Below are positions 1 through 10,165 of a DNA stretch of 48,975 nucleotides, one piece after another. Source of the stretch: Isochrysis galbana (lineage: Eukaryota; Haptophyta; Isochrysidales; Isochrysidaceae); NCBI GenBank assembly GCA_018136815.1, contig CM030942.1, positions 2,501 through 51,475 on the forward strand, read 5' to 3'. The notes under the pieces are model-generated. The model searched no databases. It worked only from the letters and a program-made list of their open reading frames with translations, and was not told where the DNA came from. Numbering within the stretch: position 1 is the stretch's first letter; each line of letters opens with the position of its first letter. Both the position numbers and the translations under genes were made by a program.

Positions 1-907
1 GCCCTGAGCGTGGTTCCTATGCGTGAGTGGCCTGAGGTACGAAGAGCGGCGCAGATGTTCTACCCCGTGCTGCGTGTGCGCCACAACATGTCGGAGGAGC
101 GTGTGGCTCAGCTGATGGTGGACTGGCACGAGCATGGCGAACGCTACATTCTCGGCATGCACCCCCACGGAGTTGTGCCTATTCAAGCCTTTGTGTGGAC
201 AGCATTTTGTGACCAGTACCTACGCAACGACGAGTGGGGCACGCTGTACGGCTTTGGTGGCATGGCAACAGTCGTGACCAGGTACTACACACAAGCACCA
301 TGAGATCAATGGCGGGGCACATCCATTCTCACGCCTCTTAACCCGTTCACTCATTCGTAGGCTGCCGTTTCTTCGCACCCTACTTGGATGGCTCTCGGGC
401 ATCGCAGCCACCTACTCCAATCTCAAGCGCGGTCTGTTGGCGGGCAAGAATCTATACATGCTTCCAGGTGGACTCGCCGAGATCTTCACCGCAGCGCCTG
501 GCACACACATTGCGGTTTGGCGAAGCAGAACGGGCTTAGTGCGCCTTGCTCTTGAAACAGGCGCACGGCTGACTCCTGTTTATGTCTTTGGTGGGAACGA
601 CCTCTTCTTTCAGCTACTTACGTCCAACTCGCAGATTGCGCGCGTCTCGCGCTGGTGTGGTGCCTCTGTCACCTTCTTCTGGGGCCGTTGGTGGTGGTGT
701 CCTTTCGTGCCCCTCACCCTTCCTCAAGGCATGACTCTCGTCCTAGCCGAGCCACTTCCATCCCGCCGGGCGGCCGCAAGCGACGGTAAACCAACTGCCC
801 ATGAGATCAATGCCTTAAAACTAGAATATGAGGCGGCGCTGACCATTCTCTTCGACGCGTACAAAACAGATGCCGGGTATCCGGACGGCAAACTCGTTGT
901 TCTTTAA
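1..907 (+). CDS. DGAT2: DGAT2-family diacylglycerol acyltransferase, 5' partial
   Basis: Acyl-CoA-dependent O-acyltransferase of the DGAT2/MOGAT family, which makes triacylglycerol from diacylglycerol at the ER or lipid droplet. The frame is open to the window edge, so the N-terminus, where the usual membrane segments lie, is missing. Two exons are visible, 1-281 and 361-907. The 79-nt intron is GT-AG (AG|GTACTA ... TTCGTAG|G) and splits an Arg codon. The protein shows the catalytic HPHG motif (MHPHGVVP), a PGGLAE motif at the start of exon 2's conserved block, and RTGLVRLALETGARLTPVYVFG, the usual substrate/CoA block, here with Leu where Phe is common. About 275 residues are visible against 320-390 for typical family members. 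Family assignment is secure; whether it prefers mono- or diacylglycerol is not. Confidence 0.88.
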
Positions 908-1307
908 TGTGTGTCACAGGGAAGAGTCCCGTGGGCAGGCAGACTTGCGACGAATGGGTGATGACGCCAACAGTCTCAGGGCTTCACGGGGGTATAACGA
1001 AGCGTACTCATGTCGCAGAGAAGGCCCAATGCGGGCGTGGGAGTGCGGCTCGCGGCCCGCGCCCACTAGGAGTCTGGGCCTGATTGATGAGTGCCCAGCC
1101 ACTCATGTCGCAAAGAAGGCGGCTATCCGCTGGTATTAATTAATGTGTTCTCTTCACATGCGTTCATAAAAAACTCTGAAGGTTACTTCACATGCGTTCA
1201 TACTCACACGCTTGCTGCCTTTGCGAGTGTGTTGCCGCTCGCAAGGCGGCTTGCCTTCATTTGGTCTCCTTTCCCTCAGGGTTTCTTCCCGCCTCCCGTG
1301 GGGACTC
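908..1307. other. Intergenic, convergent gene ends
   Basis: No gene is supported here. It separates the 3' ends of the DGAT2 gene (+) and the cytochrome b561 gene (-). It holds one copy of the 46-bp dispersed repeat at 1244-1289. Confidence 0.5.
1244..1289 (+). repeat. 46-bp dispersed repeat, copy 1
   Basis: Starts AGGCGGCTTGCCTTCATTTG and is identical over 46 bp to 14312-14357. A short reverse-strand resemblance (GGCTTGCC ... CCAAATGAAGGCAAAC) occurs near 29418-29448. It is probably a scrap of a mobile element; its flanks differ between copies. Confidence 0.7.
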
Positions 1308-1927
1308 TCACCCTACCATGAGCCCCCCCGCGAGCACCCCGAAGGAGAGGCCCAGGAGCACAACATACGCGACGAGAACGGCGTCGCCTTGGCTCGGCAT
1401 GAGGGCGCGCCCCGAGAGGGCCTGGTAGACGCCCACGCCGAGCACGGCGTAGCCCGTCCCCTTGTGCGCGACCCGCCACACGGCGCGGCGTGTGGTGCGG
1501 GCGGCGGGCGTGCCGCGCACAAGCGCGTTGAGCGGCTGCAGCAGGGCGAGGGCGAAGGCGACGATCCCGAGCGTGTGATGTGGGTGCGAGAAGTGGCGCC
1601 CTCGGGGCACCGACGCGACGGCGAGCGCGACGCCGGCGGCGGCCACCGCAAGGCCGCTTCCCTGAGAGAGCGGGGGAGGGAGGGAGTGCGTTGTTGGGGT
1701 TTCCTCCTTTTTGGGTGGGAGGGAGGGCCGATGGGGGGCTCGAGGAGGAGAGACACACCTGCACCGCGCGATGCACACGGAGCCAGCGGCCGCCGGTGAG
1801 CCGGGAGCGCCAAGCGAGCGAGAGGAAGGCGCCCGAGGGGAGGAGCACGCCCCACGCGACGGACATGAGCACACCGTGGGCGAGCAGCGGCAAGGCGGAT
1901 GCATGAGGCATGAGGGCCTGGCCACAC
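1308..1927 (-). CDS. Cytochrome b561 domain protein, 5' end unresolved
   Basis: Transmembrane di-heme electron carrier of the eukaryotic cytochrome b561 / ferric reductase-like type, often fused to a DOMON domain. Exons on the minus strand are 1927-1759 and 1661-1308, with a 97-nt intron (GTGCAG|GTGTGT ... CTCTCAG|GGAAGC, phase 0). An acceptor-like TTATATTATAG just before 1927 suggests another upstream exon that I could not place; a DOMON domain could lie there. The hydrophobic protein has the four expected heme-ligand histidines in order: LLAHGVLMS, RVHRAVQ, HPHHTLG and VAHKGTG. Helices are clear around AWGVLLPSGAF, GLAVAAAGVALAVA, VAFALALLQ and AVLVAYVVLLGL. Donor and acceptor substrates cannot be read from sequence. 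Confidence 0.75.
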
Positions 1928-2489
1928 CTATAATATAAAACAAGTGAATATTATTGCCGTCACTGCGCCACTAGCCATGCACCAACACGCCAACTCGACG
2001 CGCCTGCTTATGGGGGGCGAGAACCATCCCGCCCCCCGCGCTGACGGGCTGAAGCCCGTGCCAGCAGAGGAAGGCGGGCAGGCGGGCTTGGGCGAGGGCG
2101 AGGACGGCGGCGAAAGCGACATCGAGCGAGCGGCGAGAGGCGAGGGTGAGTGAGAGGAGGGCTGTGATGGCAGGGGCTGGTGACTGGTGAGGCGAGGCGA
2201 GTTTGTAGGGTACGAGTGTTACGAGAGCGAGAGCGACGAGAGCGAGAGCGACGGATGACGGCGACTGACGACAGGACGACGGGACGACGGACACGGACAC
2301 GGACACCCAGAAAAACACTCCGACTCTCGCCCCACGACTTTCTCATGTAACTCGACTGAAATCAAACCCAAACACTCCGATCAGACGACGACGGACAACG
2401 ATCAAAGGGCGATCCGTCGGCGATCTCGTCTGGAAGGTGAATCGCACCATAACGGAAACGAGGGGCAATCTTGCTACGCAGGATCCCAA
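1928..2489. other. GC-rich region upstream of the b561 exons
   Basis: Several overlapping frames are open on the minus strand (about 1930-2318), as expected of GC-rich sequence, and none is recognisable. A first exon or 5' UTR of the b561 gene is likely somewhere here. Short arrays of GAGAGCGAC and GGACAC lie at 2220-2310. Confidence 0.35.
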
Positions 2490-2806
2490 TGTCGGAGCGA
2501 AGCTCGTTTCCTCATTGGAAACGAGTCGCGGAGGCGCACCGGCGGCTAGCGCGGCGCACGGTTCATCCGGGGAGCCCGGAACGGGCTCATCGGGAGAACG
2601 GGGAGGGCATATGACGGGCATGTGAAATGGACGGGAGAGTGGCACGGAACGCGAACCGGAGGGACGGAGGACGTAGAAAAGGGCGCGGCGAGCAAATACC
2701 GCTTGACTGGGACTCGTAGGGACTCGTAGACTCAAAAGGATGACTCGGGAGACTCGGGGCTTGGGGGTACTCGGGGGGCTGCAGGTCACCAACAGGCGAT
2801 ACAGTA
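2490..2806 (+). repeat. Dispersed repeat A, copy 1
   Basis: About 315 bp closely similar to 6137-6452. Both start with GTCGGAGCGAAGCTCGTTTC and end with CACCAACAGGCGATAC. Near the start, GTTTCCTCATTGGAAAC forms a small hairpin. The core CACCGGCGGCTAGCGCGGCG is also present at 14891-14910. No coding potential or flanking duplication was recognised. It is probably a short mobile element. Confidence 0.75.
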
Positions 2807-4084
2807 GGTAAAAACACACAAAACAACACTCTGCACTCAAACATTAACAGTAACAGGCCGGAAACATATGTTAAACGAACCCTCTCTGGTGAGCAGAATC
2901 AGGAGTGTCCACCAGAAAAAGAGGAAAGAGAGAGAGAGAGCGAGAGAACGAGGGCTCGAGGGTCAAAACACAATTCGGACTCTGGCTCGGACTTACGGAA
3001 TAAACTCCGGTGCCCTCGCGAATCCCGCCTCGAGCCCCCCCCTCCTCACCCCATTAAGCCAGCATGTACCGGCAACCCCCCCATTGAAGTTGCGGTTTAT
3101 TTATTTCAAGTTTTGGGGAGCTGTGAAAAGAAAACTGATTTTTTTTCAGTTTTGGAACGGAGGTAGTATTTAGAAAGTCACAAAAACTATTTGCGAACCA
3201 TAAATAAGCCCCGGGTCCGCGGGCCCCGGGTCCCCCCCCCACGGGGGCCAATCCTGAGCACCGCACATCCCCTCCTTACCCCCTTGCTTTGAAGAAGGTC
3301 TGAGTGGCCGGATGTTGCCGCGCATGAGTGAGCTAGGGGGCATACATAGGTCCAGGTTCACGCATAGCTTTGCGTGGTGCAGGCCACTGTAGTCGCTGCA
3401 ATGCGCAATGCGTACAGCAGCTTTTGACCTGTTTTTGTTTTTAGCCTGTCTGTCTTTCTGGCCCCCGGGGGGGCGAATCCTGACCACCGCACATCCCCTC
3501 CTTACCCCCTTGCCGATCGCCGTCGCCGTCGCGCGCCTCGTTGCCATCGCGCGCCTCCTCGCCGTCGCGCGCCTCCTCGCCGTTACACGTCACACTTTTC
3601 GCTATCGCCGCGCCCAGCATCGCCGTCGCATCCCTCATCGCCGACGCGCGCCTGGCCGTACGCGTGCGTGTGTGTGTGCAAAACTACACTTACACTTGAG
3701 TTTGTGTGTTTGCCTTGTGTGTTGCTTGTTTGCTGTAGTCCAAGTACGAGAACGAGAGCGCCGCACAGCGGCACAGCGGCGAAGAGCTCGGCGAAGGCGC
3801 CGCGGTTAGAAGAGGCGTCGACGCCCAAAAAACCAAAAATAAGACGGATAAAGGCCTTACCTTTGCCCTTACCCCCTCGCACCCTGTCGTAAGGCCATTA
3901 TGCAGCCATAATGCCCTTATTGGAGTTTGGCCTACTACCGTGGAGGTGCTTGCAGTGGCCCAATGGCCGTATGTATCCCTGCCCTTGTGACATAAGGCCC
4001 TTATGGGGGTTAGGCCCTTACTTTTAAGTCCCTTAAACGTAGGGTAATTGTGCCACCCCTTGGTGGGTACCGGTCGGCGGTGCC
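2807..4084. other. Intergenic, repeat-rich
   Basis: No gene is supported. There is a direct repeat of about 45 bp (CCGCACATCCCCTCCTTACC core) at 3240-3290 and 3466-3512, and a GCGCGCCTCCTCGCCGTC minisatellite at 3515-3600. Several partly palindromic copies of AAGGCC(A/C)TTA/TAATGCCCTTA lie at 3848-4030, just before the next gene. At 3130-3172 the string TTTTGGAACGGAGGTAGTA resembles a Tc1/mariner-type MITE end. Confidence 0.45.
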
Positions 4085-5813
4085 ATGGCCGACGCGGACC
4101 CCGACTGGTGGGTAGGGCTGGGGGATGAGTACGAGGAAGAGAGGCCCCTCGCCCAAGCCTCCCTCTCGGCCAGTCGCACACTCAATCGAGCGGCGGCCGA
4201 GCTGCGCGAACTGCGCATCTCCGAGCAGGCAGCTGGCGCTGGCCAAAAGCCAGCGTCAGAGCTGCATCACTCTGTGTCCTCTTCGAGCGTGGCATGCTCG
4301 TCACTGCTGAACAACAGCTTGCGAGATGGATCTGCTGCCAACCACCAAAGGGCACATGCACTCGGCACTCATGCCCCAGTCACTTCGCCCGGCTTCCCGC
4401 CACGCAAACGGCAGTGCCCGGCCGTCGCCTCTCCTGCTGATCCCAGTTGCGCAGCGCTCTCTCAAAGCCAATCCATGCCTTCTGCTGTCTGCGATGAGAA
4501 GGGTCCATCGTCACGGCTCTTAAGACAAATCGAATGGCTGCTAGCATCTCGTACAGACAACGCAGATGACACCGACGCTCGTTTCAGCGCTGCGATCGAA
4601 GGGATTGTAGAGGAGGCTACCAAGCGCGTTTCAACTGCAGAGAAGGCTGCAGCAGATGCACAAAATGAGTCCAGCCGGCTTGCACTCCTGTTACAAGCAG
4701 CGCCTTCGCCCGAGGCACTCGGTGTGCAGGTGGCCAATGCGAGGGAAGCGCGCGCAGCCCAGCGCGAGGCTGAGGCCAAGCTGCGACTATGCATGAAAAA
4801 GTTGCAAGCCGTTGAGCGTGAAGCGCTAGATCAAGGTGTAGTCCTCTCCGAGGCCACGCCATCGGGTCGACTAACCCCTCAGGATGCAGCGAACCGGAAG
4901 GCGTCTGACACGGCTCTGCGCAGATATCATCGTGCTGGTTGTTCGTCCCGCACGTACCCTGTCGCCCCAGGATCCATCCAAGGGCAGGGCCAACAAGGCG
5001 CAGACTTGTCGACCTCTCGTGCCGCATCCCACAAGGCAACAATGCCTGAAATCGATGAGCATACCCGTGCGCTCGTCAGATTCTATCATGATGTCGCAAG
5101 TGTCGTCGGTTCGAGAAGTGCGAATTTGCCTCCCAACCCTGACCGCATCAAGGAGGTCCTCGACATCGTGCGCAACGTTGAGGCTGCATCCAAAAGGTTT
5201 AAGGACCTTGAAGAAGCATTGAGTCGATGTCAATCAGCGCTGAGCTCACGGGACATGGCCTCTGTTCGCGTCGACACGCCACAGGTGCTGCCGCTAGATG
5301 CCCTGCTTTTTGCCAACCTGCGTCGCTCCTTACTGTGCACTGCGCTGCGAATATTCTTGCGGACCTGACAAAAAGGTCTACTCCAGCCTTTTGCACCTTC
5401 GCTTCCATGTGTCCTTCTCTCAGGACGTGGCCAACGAAGTGGAGCGTATGGTCACTGAGGAAACCAGACGTGCCGCGACCTCTCATGCGGAAGAGGCATC
5501 AGAATACGTTCTCGATGAGCTCCGTCACGAGCTCGGTGTGAAGAATTTGTCTGATGTGCTCATTCGCGTCCACCAACTAGGAGAGGCTCTAAATCGCTCG
5601 CTCGCTGTGTTCGCTCAACTACGAGTCGCGCTTGGGCTGAATGCAAACGCCACGGTTCAAGAATGCATCGGTGCGGCGAGTCAAGTACAGGCGACTTGCA
5701 AGAGGTCGGTGACGTTGTTGCACTTGCTATGCGGGGAACTGCAAGTCAACTCACCGGACGCAGTTTATCCAGCGGTCAGGCGCCTTGTAGCTCAGTGCGA
5801 ACATGATGTATGA
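4085..5813 (+). CDS. Hypothetical coiled-coil protein
   Basis: Not recognised. Two exons, 4085-5284 and 5424-5813, with a 139-nt phase-0 intron (CCACAG|GTGCTG ... TCTCTCAG|GACGTG), give 529 residues. The start ATG lies in GTGCCATGGCC, a good eukaryotic context. The N-terminal ~140 residues are Ser/Ala/Pro-rich and look disordered. Heptad-like, Glu/Ala/Arg-rich stretches follow at about 165-250 and again at 325-400, continuing into exon 2 with DVANEVERMV and YVLDELRHELGVKNLSDVL. This suggests a mostly helical scaffold, perhaps cytoskeletal or centrosomal, but that is inference from composition only. The splice joins two coding-like frames without a stop. Confidence 0.65.
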
Positions 5814-6136
5814 GATTGCTCAATGAGCGCCCCTCAAAAGCAGTCTAGAAGGCTAGATGTATCTGCATGTGACATAATCTCGGTCGTGTCGATCATATTT
5901 ACACATTGGTGGTCATGGTGGAAGGACTTGAGTCCAAGTGATAGTGGAAGTGTTTGCGACCGCCTTGGTACCACTACCACGCATGACTTGAGCCGCAGAG
6001 TGATCAACTGTCCCCCATCTTCCGAGTATCATGCGACGCACCGTTCCTTCCATGCGGTGGCCCTCACCGAGGCCACCGCCGCCCTCTTCCAAGAGTTCAT
6101 GCCCGTAGGCTATTGTTATTTTGTTACAGTGTTATG
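5814..6136. other. Intergenic
   Basis: 3' flank of the coiled-coil gene; nothing recognised. Confidence 0.4.
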
Positions 6137-6452
6137 TTGTCGGAGCGAAGCTCGTTTCCTCTTCGGAAACGAGCCGCGGAGGCGCACCGGCGGCTAGCGC
6201 GGCGCACAGCTCACCCGGGGAGCCCGGGACGGGCTCATCGGGGGAACGGGGAGGGCAAACGACGGGCATGTGAAATGGACGGAGAAGTGGCACGGAACGC
6301 AAATCGGAGGGACGGAGGACGTAGGGAGGGCGCGGCGAGCAGATACCGCTTGATTGGGACTCGTAGGGACTCGTAGACTCGAAAGGATGACTCGGAAGAC
6401 TCGGGGTTTGGGGGTACTCAAGGGGCTGCAGGTCACCAACAGGCGATACAAC
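6137..6452 (+). repeat. Dispersed repeat A, copy 2
   Basis: Second copy of the 2490-2806 repeat, ending about 50 bp before the 5' stem-loop of a LINE copy. The short hairpin near the start is kept, with loop change (GTTTCCTCTTCGGAAAC). Confidence 0.75.
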
Positions 6453-6507
6453 GCCGAACAACAAGTCGCCAGACAACCTGAACAAGTTCACATCTCAACA
6501 AGTTCAA

Positions 6508-6525
6508 CTATCAGTAAACTGATAG
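6508..6525 (+). repeat. 5'-terminal stem-loop of LINE copy
   Basis: CTATCAG-TAAA-CTGATAG, a perfect 7-bp stem with a 4-nt loop, followed by GGTCATGG where ATG (6530) is the ORF1 start. The same layout with different stem sequence occurs at 24369-24388 (-), 40855-40872 and at the 5' ends of the SINEs. Confidence 0.75.
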
Positions 6526-6529
6526 GGTC

Positions 6530-7394
6530 ATGGAGCGCGCGCCGCCTCCCGCCCTCGCTGCCGCGGCCCTCGCCGCGATGGACGAAGCTCTCATGGACAC
6601 GCCGCTGTCGCCGAAGCGACCGCGCCAGGACGACCCCCCCAGCCAGGTGGGCACAAGAGCCGGCGGGCCACGCCCGCACAACGCCGAGAACAGAGAGAGC
6701 ACGACCTGCATGCTGGTTGACAGCATGCAGCACACACAATCCACATCCCACAGCCACACCAGACACACCTCCCCAGCGGGGCGATCCATCAGGGAAGGCC
6801 TCCGGGCCTGGACCCTACACAGCCGTGGTACCGCCCTCGCGCTCCGGCGCGAGGTGCTGGCCCGGCACCAACACATTCAAAACCCCAAGGGGGGCATGAC
6901 GTACCAAAACATGGGGCCCAACATGGAACAGATGTGGACCCCCTGGGGGGGGGCCAAGGACAGCACAGGACACAGGAGATGGAACGAAGGGGAAGCTCCC
7001 CAACGTAGCTGACGGGCCGGAGGTCAGACGCGCCTCAGACGCACAACCGACGGACATAACACTGGCCAAAGAGGCCCAGCACAACAAACACCAGCACAAA
7101 CAAGAGCCAACACAAAACACCCAACACACGCAACCCTCGAAAAAGGGCGACACCGACTCGGACCCAACAATTCCCATGGACCCTAATGAGATTAGACCAC
7201 ACATGGGACTAACCACACTCCCCACCCCGGCCACTCAGGTGGCCCTCCTCGACGAAGACCTCGAGCCCATGCCCGAGGAGGAGGCAGAGTTTCCCATTGA
7301 CCAGAAGATCATCATTTCCTTCACGGCCTACGAAAAGGGCCACAAAGCCAAGGACGAAGAGACCCTCGGGGCCATCGTCGCGCATCTCAACAAG
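6530..7394 (+). pseudogene. LINE ORF1, N-terminal part, broken
   Basis: Starts MERAPPPALA, matching MERAPTAPLS of the ORF1 at 24364 (-) and MERAPLPSSS at 40877. SPKRPRQDDPPSQV is shared in style with PPKRPRAGNPATQV in the 40.9-kb copy. The first frame stops at 7012. A second coding-like frame (7164-7394, with MDPNEIRPHM and PIDQKIIISF, ending DEETLGAIVAHLNK) aligns to the middle of the longer ORF1. It ends exactly where the TIR element begins. Confidence 0.65.
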
Positions 7395-7490
7395 AAGTCG
7401 CGTTCCGTCAAAAGAGGACCACAATCTGTTTTCTTTTTAGTTATGAACAATAGTGGTACAAAACAAAGCTGTGCATATAAACTTTTTTTA

Positions 7491-7800
7491 ACATAAAGTC
7501 GCCGTATACGAGATGTTTCGTTTACGCAGCACATGTGATTACTTGCAATCATTGAGCACGCCGTGCGTATGCGCATCGACTTCCCCCTCGCGAGGGCGCC
7601 GTGCGTGCGCATAGAAACTTTTTTCCCTAAGGCCCACATTAACGTAAAGTAGCCATATACGAGACGTTTCGTTTGCGCAGCACGTGTGATTGCTTGCAAT
7701 CATTGTGCACGCCGTGCGTATGCACATCGGCTCCCCCCCCCGCGGGGCGCCGTGCGTGCGCATAGCAACTTCCAGGAAGGTGCACGCCGTGCGTTCACTC
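7491..7800 (+). repeat. Repeat E, two tandem units
   Basis: Two units of about 145 bp in tandem, each with TACGAGAYGTTTCGTTT, GTGATTRCTTGCAATCATT and GCCGTGCGTGCGCATAG. GCACGCCGTGCG is a near-palindrome repeated throughout. Inverted and degraded copies lie at 9855-10165 and 14725-14850. Confidence 0.7.
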
Positions 7801-8065
7801 TTTCCGCGGGGGGACTCTGGACGCAGAGGCGGTCGGGAACCGCGGGGGCACCCCTGGGACCGGGGAAAATATTACCGTATATTGCGAAAACACTAACGTA
7901 AACAATCGAGGTCTTGGGGTCTCTCCGCTCCCCCGGGGCCCCCTCCCCCGGGTCCCCTCCTCCCCCTCTCATCGACCTACCAGAGAGAGACGGCTCCTAC
8001 TGCCTGCCTCCCTCCTCCCTCCTCGCTCACCCTCCAGCTCTCTCCTCGCCCTCGTCTTCCTCACG

Positions 8066-8428
8066 ATGGTGACGACTCGGCGCGCATCGGTACGGTCCTC
8101 CGTCCTCTCGTCTCGTGCTCCTGCTTGCTGGTTTCGTTCGACTCGCTCGACACCGCCACCTGTCGACTGGACGCCGAGCGCAAGCGCTGCTCGCACGACT
8201 CGTTCCTCTTCCTGCTCCAAGGGCGCGGCGGAGGAGGCGGATCCTGTTCGCGTTCCTGATGCCGAGGAGGAGGCCCTTTCCCCGACCGATGAGGCCACCA
8301 CCACCACCACCGACGAGGACTCCGGGCCTGTGGGAGGAGAAGAGGAGAACGAGGACTGTGCGTCGGACGCTCCAGGTCTTCTTGTTCCCATCGCGCGGGT
8401 TGCGGATGTCGAGGAGCCAGCCGTCTGA
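8066..8428 (+). CDS. Possible N-terminal exon or separate small ORF
   Basis: 120-codon ORF starting MVTTRRASVRSSVLSSRAPA, GC-rich and Ser/Thr/Glu-rich, with a low-complexity acidic stretch (TTTTTDEDSGPVGGEEENED). It ends within a few bases of where the ankyrin frame becomes coding-like. It may be the N-terminus of that protein, joined by a small intron or broken by a 1-nt shift, or it may be unrelated. No family recognised. Confidence 0.3.
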   Translation: MVTTRRASVRSSVLSSRAPACWFRSTRSTPPPVDWTPSASAARTTRSSSCSKGAAEEADPVRVPDAEEEALSPTDEATTTTTDEDSGPVGGEEENEDCASDAPGLLVPIARVADVEEPAV

Positions 8429-9237
8429 GGGATATCGCGAAAGGGTTAAAAATCAGAATTGACAATTTTCATCAATTAGAGAAGCTTTCTGAACGACTAA
8501 GTACTTTCACAGTAGACGCATTAGATAAAGACCTCATTGATTATGGTAAACGCGCCATTCTAGTAGGTAACTTGAAGTCACTGTGGATAGTCTTGAACTC
8601 GCTCCAAGATGCAACTAGTATTAATCAACCACACGGGGCGTGCGGTGATACGTTGCTAGATTTGGCGACTAGGCGTATGGACTACAGAGCGGTCCAACTC
8701 TTGTTAACTCATGGAGCAACTGCTACTGTTGTAGATTGTACACAACACACGCCGCTGCACCATGCAGCAAGGAATGGTGACATCCAACTTGTAGCCACGC
8801 TGACAGATGTGTCAGATGTTAACGCACAAAACAAATGGGGCGAGACTCCTCTTCACATTGCGGCGCAGAAAGGCCATGCGGACTGCGTAAGTTTTCTCAT
8901 AGAACGCGGAGCTGATGTCAACATTAAAGGGTATGTATATCAAAACACTCCATTGCATATGGCAGCGGAGAAAGGACACCTTGCGTGTGTCGAACTTCTT
9001 GTCAATACAGAAATTATTAATCTTCGAAATCGCCTCGGTTATTCTCCTCTTCATCTTGCGGCGATGGGTGGTCACGCGCAATGTGTCGCGTTTCTCATCG
9101 ATCAAGGAGCGAACGTCAATAACGTGGCTAACAATCTACAAACTCCATTGCGTTCAATCATCACGCGCATAAGAGACCAGCGATACTCTGAAGTACATCA
9201 AATTCTAATCCGAGCGATTGTCGCTAATGACGTGTAA
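8425..9237 (+). CDS. Ankyrin-repeat protein inside the TIR element
   Basis: The frame is open from at least 8401 and coding-like from about 8425, without an obvious ATG. TTG at 8572 lies well inside the coding-like stretch. About 270 residues are visible. At least four clear ankyrin repeats are present: THTPLHHAARNGD, GETPLHIAAQKGHADCV, NTPLHMAAEKGHLACV and GYSPLHLAAMGGHAQCV. They are preceded by a weaker one (GDTLLDLATRRMDYRAV), and two end with the ERGADVN / DQGANVN type loop. Base composition is clearly more AT-rich than all neighbours (many AAT, ATT, GAT codons), which suggests a different origin: a giant virus, a bacterium or another eukaryote. Ankyrin repeats mediate protein binding; the partner is unknown. 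It lies between the two ends of the TIR element, so it would move as cargo. Confidence 0.7.
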   Translation: MRDIAKGLKIRIDNFHQLEKLSERLSTFTVDALDKDLIDYGKRAILVGNLKSLWIVLNSLQDATSINQPHGACGDTLLDLATRRMDYRAVQLLLTHGATATVVDCTQHTPLHHAARNGDIQLVATLTDVSDVNAQNKWGETPLHIAAQKGHADCVSFLIERGADVNIKGYVYQNTPLHMAAEKGHLACVELLVNTEIINLRNRLGYSPLHLAAMGGHAQCVAFLIDQGANVNNVANNLQTPLRSIITRIRDQRYSEVHQILIRAIVANDV

Positions 9238-9579
9238 CGAAACTGTTTTGGCATGGGGCAGGCATCCACTCAGATTTCAGAGGGTACCACTTGGGAAGGC
9301 AGGCTCACAAAATCGATGAGGATGTATGAGTGTTGACGCAAAAGGGAGCTTCGGACAGACGAGGTTTGGGGGGCATTTTGCGCTCAATCAGCGTGGCCCA
9401 TGACCGATGTCGAGGAGGTCGGGTTGGATAACCCATGCGCTCGATGCCACACGTGCATTTGCGCTTGGTGGAAGTCTGGGAGCGCTCTTCGAGTTGAAAC
9501 TGGTTGGAGTGAGCGCCTGGCGATGCAGCGCTCGTGGTGACCGGTGTGTGCATGAGCATTTCGATGGACGAGCAATAGG

Positions 9580-9755
9580 TGAGGAAGGGGCACGAGGAAG
9601 GGCAGGAAGGGCAGGGCAGGAGGAAGAGCAGGAAGGGCAGGGCAGGAGGAAGGGCAGGAGGAAGGGCAGGAGGAAGGGGGCAGGAGGAAGGGGGCAGGAG
9701 GAAGGGGGCAGGAGGAAGGGGCACGAGGAAGGGGGCAGGAGGAAGGGCAGGTCCT
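9580..9755 (+). repeat. GGGGCAGGAGGAA minisatellite
   Basis: About a dozen imperfect units of AGGAAGGGGGCAGG / AGGAAGGGCAGG. It creates long artefactual Pro/Ser/Cys-rich frames on the minus strand, which I do not call genes. Confidence 0.85.
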
Positions 9756-9854
9756 TCCGCACTTTTCGCCAAGAAGGAACGGCGTGCAGAAAAAGTTGTT
9801 ATGCTGCATGATGAGTGGCAATCACACTTTGTTCCGCCCGTCCTCCGCGCCCAG

Positions 9855-10165
9855 AGTTCCCCCGCGAAAAGAGTGAACGCACGGCGTGCACCTTCCTGGA
9901 AGTTGCTATGCGCACGCACGGCGCCCCCGCGGGGGGTGCGCCGGTGCACATCGCGCCGTGCCCACGCACGGCGTGCACATGTGATTGCAAGTCATCACAG
10001 GCGCTGTGTAACGAAACATCTCTTATATGGCCAGTTTACGTAGTTGTGGGCCGCAGGGGCTACACACATGGAACGGGTTGACATGCGCGCGCACGGCGTA
10101 TCCGCGGGGGGACCGATGCACATCGCGCCGTGCCCATGCACGGCGTGCACCGATGTGATTAGCGA
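9855..10165 (-). repeat. Repeat E, inverted degraded units
   Basis: Same motifs as 7491-7800 in reverse orientation (CGCACGGCGTGCAC, GCACGCACGGCG, ACATCGCGCCGTGCCCA), making a large imperfect inverted repeat around the ankyrin gene. Confidence 0.6.

Noticed and set aside
3130-3172. Tc1/mariner MITE
   Set aside because: Only one end-like string (TTTTGGAACGGAGGTAGTA) was seen; no inverted partner or TA duplication found.
7491-7800. CRISPR-like array
   Set aside because: Two 145-bp tandem units in a eukaryotic context, no regular short repeats with unique spacers.
9305-9949. Long Pro/Ser/Cys-rich frame on the minus strand
   Set aside because: Produced by the GGGGCAGGAGGAA minisatellite; no start context, splice logic or non-repetitive domain.
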